Below are positions 56,870-64,000 of a stretch of 64,000 nucleotides of DNA, piece after piece. Each line of letters opens with the position of its first letter. Positions within the stretch are counted from its first letter, which is position 1. The position numbers and the translations under genes were made by a program. Source of the stretch: Geosiphon pyriformis (lineage: Eukaryota; Glomeromycota; Glomeromycetes; Archaeosporales; Geosiphonaceae); assembly GCA_016748015.1 (NCBI GenBank), contig JAAOMT010000778.1:66945-130944 (forward strand). The letters run 5' to 3'. Below the pieces are notes generated by a model. It was not told the DNA's origin and ran no database searches. It was given only the letters and a program-made list of their open reading frames with translations.

Positions 56870-57543
56870 TGTTACGGATTGGAGTAACAAGCTAATGAAT
56901 AGCAAGGGAGAACAGAATTGTAGGGTAATGGAAATAATTAAAGAGAATTTAACTTCAATAAGTGAATTGAATAAGTATAGATTCAATGTGTGAGATCAGT
57001 CTCATAAAATATCTCAGTTGCTATTCTTTTCAAAAGATAACAAGGGAATTTGAAGATAGAGGGATAGTCCATACTGTCAACAATTGATAGCTGCTGGTAT
57101 AATTCTATGTTTCACGTTGGCACTCTTAAAATTCAATATTAAGTATCAACTTGTGCTCTTCAGTCATGTTTATTCAAATAATTTTCAAATACTGCAATTA
57201 TACGTTTCAGGAAAGTGCCAACAAGTAATTTTTTATCCAAAAGATGTTCAGATACTTGAAGGTAGAAAAAGGGAAATTAGCAATAAAAGAATGTTTGAGA
57301 TAGAAGTTTGTTATTTTATTTCTTTGATTGTCTTGATTCCTTACATTGATCTTTTTCTACAGCTAAGAGACTCATCACTTATATATCTATTGAAAGTGGT
57401 CAATGACCAGGTCAATGATCAAGTTAACAGTCAGATCATTGATCAGGTCAATGATCACTATTTAAAAATAGAGTGGCTAATTATATAACATCAGTGGCTA
57501 ATACATGTGATAACTAATAAAAACTATGAGTTTTAACCATAAT
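56870..57543 (-). repeat. 5' LTR of the young gypsy-type element
   Basis: Begins TGTTACGGATTGGAGTAAC and ends GAGTTTTAACCATAAT. It aligns along its whole length with 49839-50536, with many transitions and 24 bp (two 12-bp units) fewer. Confidence 0.9.
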
Positions 57544-57548
57544 ACTAT
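57544..57548. other. Right target-site duplication ACTAT
   Basis: ACTAT follows the LTR end CCATAAT directly and matches 49834-49838. Confidence 0.85.
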
Positions 57549-57645
57549 ATTACCCAATTTTTTATGCTATGAATAACATCTTTTTGTTTTACAGAGACAT
57601 TAATACTTCAAATATTACATGTTGTAAATCTCCAAACCAGATCTG

Positions 57646-59502
57646 TTATTGAGAAGAAAGATCTTTTACACCCAAGTCAACATTGTCTATTTTAGCTATT
57701 TGGTTCATAACTGTGTTTAATAAACTGTTTAAAGTCTCTTTTAGTCTCGAAACAACCAAAGAATTAATACTTACTACTCTTACAATAGGCTTATCACTAA
57801 TGACTATACTTAAATCTTCACTTATTACTGTATTTGCTTTTTGATTTTGTGATAAAAGGGTCACCAACAGTTAACATTCAGGATTAGATTGGAAAACCAT
57901 TGGCTCAAATATATTCAACCTCTTAGCCAGCTTGTTTACTTTTTCTGCAAAACTGGCAAGACTGTATTTAAAAGCAGCAAACCTATTATTCATTTCCAAA
58001 GAAACCAGTAGAAGAAGTTTATTATTCAAAAATAAACCAGTACTAGGAAAAACCAAAGACATCACATAAAAAATAGAACCACTAGCAACTTGAATCCAAG
58101 TTTTACCATTAAAAGACACCAAATAGACAATTGGTGCCTGTTTCCTTTTATATATATTGGCTAAACAAGTCTGATCTTAAGAATTCAATATATGTTTACC
58201 ACAACTACCAGAATTTCCACTCACTAAACAAATATTAGAAATGTGACCAAACTGCTTGCATTGGGCACAACAAGCCAAAAAAAGATCAGTCTAATATAAA
58301 TTTATACTCTTGAAAACTGGCACAAAACTAATAGCAACCAATTTGAATGCTTTATCAATAAAACAAATTATAACATATTTGTTATGCATATATGAACTTG
58401 ATTTATGACCAATAAAGCAAATTTTTCTACCATAAGAGCTCAATAAATCAGACAAATCATGAGCTATAGTGCCAATTGACAAAGTATACAACAAAGTCTG
58501 ATGTTGATCCCTTAATGTCCATAAATGTTTATGATTAACAGCCAAAACTACATGCACTAAATTCTTTTTCATAAGCACCAACTACTTAAAAATAAATAAA
58601 TTGGTTATATCCACTAATTTAAACTTAATAAAAGTCTTTTGCCAAAAACCAATTAGCTGTAATTTGATTAAAACAATTTTACTGAATTTAAAAAAAACTA
58701 ACTTTAGGAAGATTTATAGGGATCTTCTTAATAACTATTTCCTAATCTGTATGGCCATTTGTTTTTCTTATATTATTATTAACCAAAATTTTTTTTTTAA
58801 TTGTCATATAAAAAAAGATTTGATGATCTCTAAAAATTTTGAGGGAGTAGAAGCTTCTCCAAAACCATTTACATGATAAAAAATTTTTTTTATACACAAT
58901 AATTTATCACTGAAAGTCTTACCAGGCATTGCAGAAAAGTTGATATCTAATGCAAAAAATTTAGCCAAATTGACATTCTATTTCTCTGAGTTACATAATC
59001 CGAACACCAAAATTTGTTTGAAATCATTAAACTTAGGTAATAGAAGCATTAACACATTATCATTATTACTTAAATCAGCAAACAAAAAAGTTTTTGGTAG
59101 CTGGCCCAATATATATGTTTGAGTGCATATTTTTTGTAATATAGTGTTGTCTATAGTCTTATTGATCACCAAATTATTTGAGTTTACATAGTTCATTTTC
59201 TTGGCAATCATATTTTTTATGTTCTTAATATCTGACAAACTGCTAATACTATTAGCTTTACTGTTAACATTACTACTTTAAGACATTACAGGTTTTTTAT
59301 TAGTACCAACTATACTTTTGAGACTCAAAGAACCAATAAACAAATTGATTATACCAATATCTGTAACAGGTTTCTTTGGCTTTTTATGAGATATACTGTG
59401 AAAATACACACTTTCTACATAATTTTTCTTCACATTTAAACAGATTTCTAATCCAGCCAAAACTAAATCAAAACCACTAACAGACAAACCTATTGGTTTT
59501 AT
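57646..59502 (-). pseudogene. Decayed LINE ORF1 (split LINE)
   Basis: The first codon position, ATG in the LINE at 38262, reads ATA at 59500-59502, so the start has been lost by a G-to-A change. Pieces: 59278-59487; 58978-59238 (YILGQLPKTFLFADLSNND); the second RRM-like block at 58291-58581 (LLYTLSIGTIAHDLSDLL, NKYVIICFID); the knuckle CAQCKQFGHISNIC near 58230-58275, complete as CX2CX4HX4C; C-terminal segments at 57871-58122 (FAEKVNKLAKRLNIFEPMV) and 57646-57867. Several stops separate them. Confidence 0.8.
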
Positions 59503-59617
59503 TATAACAAAAAGAGGTGTATTAAAAGAAATAACTTAAAAAAACAAAGAGAAAAGGAAAAAAAACCAATTTTTTCAAAAAATTCTTTTGCTTTTATCAT
59601 GGTCAGAAAATTGACAA

Positions 59618-60585
59618 AAAAAAGATTTTTTTTGTGTTAATAATTTATTAATATAATAATTTGGTAAAAAAATTAAAATTTATTAATTATAAATAAGTAA
59701 TGTAAATTAAAATAATTATAGTTAAAAATAATTATAATAACTTAATAGAATAAAAAATTCTAATATTTCTGTTTTTATATAAATAAAATCCAAAAAATAA
59801 AATTTTTAAATCTTATAAAAACTTTTAAAACACTAAAAATTAATATTATATAAAATATTAAAAGTTATATTATTTTATTTAAATAAAAAAAACTTTTATT
59901 TAAAGTCAAAAATACTGTTTTAAAATCAATAAAACTGGTTTATTATTATTTTATTTAAAAAAAATGCTTTTATAAAATATTATTAAGCAGTTTTAATAAC
60001 TGTAAAAACTTTATCAATAAAAATATTTTTAGTTAGTTTAAAAAATAAAATTCCAATTTGTTTTAAGTATAATCATAAAAATTTTAAAAATATATAGATA
60101 TAAGTAAATTTAATTAAAAAAAAATAACAAAATAAAAAATAGATAAAACTAATTAAAAAATCCAATTTATTAAAAATATTGTATTTAAACACATAAAATC
60201 CAAAATTATTTAATTATTACTTAAATAAAATTTTTATTATTTTATTAATAACAATTCTAAAACAATATTAACATTATTATATATTTTTAAATAATTACAA
60301 AATAGTCTTAAAAAAATCCAAATCCAAATACAAAACTTTTAATATTTTTTAAAAATTAATATTAACGAAATAAAATATATTTCTTAAAAAACTTATGTTT
60401 ATATTTTTAAATTTATTAAAAAGTATAAGCAAAAACTTCTATAAATATTAAAAAACATTTGTAATATTTAATAATTCTTTAAAAATATAATTAATTATTA
60501 ATTAAATACATGTTTCTTATAAGTAATTATTAAAGTAGTAAAACAAAACTCTTTAATAGACTTTACTTATTAATTATACCAATAT
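59618..60585. other. A/T-only island, about 1 kb
   Basis: Almost pure A/T words and homopolymers with no recognisable frame or element end. Confidence 0.65.
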
Positions 60586-60785
60586 TATTGATCGGTTTTG
60601 GACTCGAACCTGCTCTATCATTGCTTTCTGTTGGTTTTTGTAGACCCGTGAGTACTTTGTAGTGTTGCCTTGATCTGCTCGAGTAGCTGGTCACGTGTAG
60701 AAAAGGCATGAGCCATACTTATTTTAGATTCCACAGTGAATGTTTGGTAATAAGGATGCACTCATTAAATAAATAAATAAAAAAA
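60586..60785 (+). mobile_element. 5'-truncated LINE 3' end
   Basis: About 90 bp of ORF2 C terminus (GATCGGTTTTGGACTCGAAC corresponds to the GVGFGF region) is followed by the family 3' UTR: GTTGCCTTGATCTGCTCGAG, AGCTGGTCACGTGTAGAAAA and ACTCATTAAATAAATAAATA. CpG and CACGTG are retained here, so this is one of the least mutated 3' ends. No autonomous capacity. Confidence 0.82.
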
Positions 60786-61194
60786 ACCAAAATCATTTTT
60801 ATTTTTAATTATTATTTCAAGTAAAATTAAAGCAAATTCTAAAATTTTAATCACATTAATATAAAAAAAAGCCTGAATTCTTTTGTTAAAAGAACAAATT
60901 AATGTAGTATAAATAATAAATATTGTTAAGTATTAATAATAATTAGTTATTATAATATTATTAATTAATTTACTTTTTAATTGCTTTGTTACAATACACA
61001 CACAAAGTTTTTATGTTGCTTATTTCTAAATTAAAATTGAGAAATGGGCCTATTTTTCGAAACCTCACGATATTCTTTTTATTTACTTAATATTTTTATA
61101 AGTCACATCCTGAACTACTTAGTTCATCGCTATCATTAGTGTTTAATTCTAATTATCGAGCTTTGACAAAACTATATCACGTCCCGTTATTAAT
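60786..61194. other. Intergenic region downstream of CDC5
   Basis: AT-rich up to about 61020, then normal-complexity host sequence that includes the CDC5 3' untranslated region. No other gene is seen. Confidence 0.6.
61078..61083 (-). terminator. Possible polyadenylation signal AATAAA of CDC5
   Basis: AATAAA on the minus strand, about 112 nt beyond the CDC5 stop codon, in a fitting place for 3' end formation. Chance matches are common in AT-rich DNA. Confidence 0.35.

Positions 61195-64000
<2,806 letters not shown>

Larger units (their letters stand above)
49839..57543 (-). mobile_element. Young Ty3/gypsy-type LTR retrotransposon nested in a LINE
   Basis: 7,705 bp bounded by LTRs of 698 and 674 bp and a 5-bp duplication. 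Minus-strand order: gag, protease, RT, RNase H, integrase, ORF3. Protease and RT/RNase H share a frame different from gag; integrase has shifted back. The order RT, RNase H, integrase identifies a Ty3/gypsy-type element. It is the best-preserved LTR element here, but the protease DSG is DSR, one integrase Asp is Asn and several stops are present, so it is inactive. Visible differences between its two LTRs are nearly all transitions plus one 24-bp repeat-number change. Confidence 0.92.
45135..59617 (-). mobile_element. LINE split by an LTR element; parts 45135-49838 and 57544-59617
   Basis: The two parts join into one element of about 6.8 kb, equal in length to copies 1 and 2. The right part holds the 5' UTR, ORF1 and the first codons of ORF2 (TTCNI at about 57625). 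The left part resumes in the same endonuclease block (SKTKLK at about 49815) and continues through RT, RNase H, the 3' UTR and tail. The 7.7-kb insert at 49839-57543 separates them. Decay is intermediate: less than the LINE at 38262, more than copies 1 and 2. Confidence 0.88.

Noticed and set aside
60601-60625. A GGTTCGAGTCC-like word on the minus strand, resembling a tRNA B box
   Set aside because: The flanking bases cannot pair as a T stem and no acceptor or anticodon arm fits. The sequence aligns with the ORF2 C terminus of the LINE family.

Overview
The window looks like a piece of a very AT-rich, repeat-laden fungal nuclear genome, most likely an arbuscular mycorrhizal fungus (Glomeromycotina, Rhizophagus-like). 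The reasons are compact host genes with many introns of roughly 60-110 bp, a near-total AT background between them, and non-LTR retrotransposons of a type I associate with Rhizophagus (ORF1 with RRM-like folds and a CCHC knuckle; ORF2 with APE endonuclease, reverse transcriptase and RNase H). The species assignment is inference.

Host genes. Only two conserved genes are present, both on the minus strand near the two ends. At 4672-7107 is a complete 12-exon gene for a Cdt2/DTL WD40 protein (547 aa), the substrate receptor of the CRL4 ubiquitin ligase. Its upstream region carries MluI cell-cycle-box-like sites, and its N terminus carries three CDK consensus sites. At 61195-64000 is the 3' part (ten exons, 650 codons) of CDC5/CEF1 (CDC5L), a Prp19-complex splicing factor; its first Myb repeat lies beyond the right edge. 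All exon boundaries given keep frame across GT..AG introns.

Between them is about 53 kb of mobile elements. Reading left to right: a 3'-truncated LINE fragment (1345-2365, minus) and a 5'-truncated LINE 3' end (2680-2975, plus); after the Cdt2 gene, two nearly full-length LINEs head to tail on the plus strand (8821-15655 and 16166-22985); an apparently chimeric LTR element (about 23440-27146, plus); an old Ty3/gypsy-type element (28953-37545, minus) with a solo LTR of another family inside it; a decayed full-length LINE (38262-44890, minus); and a second minus-strand LINE (45135-59617) split by a younger Ty3/gypsy-type element (49839-57543) flanked by a 5-bp target duplication ACTAT. A last LINE 3' fragment sits at 60586-60785.

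Every element is inactive. Decay is dominated by C-to-T and G-to-A transitions: reading frames persist over kilobases while stop codons accumulate. The long A/T-only tracts between elements look like the end state of that process. The most unusual item is a third open frame (ORF3) between integrase and the 3' LTR of the gypsy-type elements. It runs into the LTR, is preserved in three copies, and in one copy follows an unrelated gag with no pol between them. No tRNA, rRNA or CRISPR was found.
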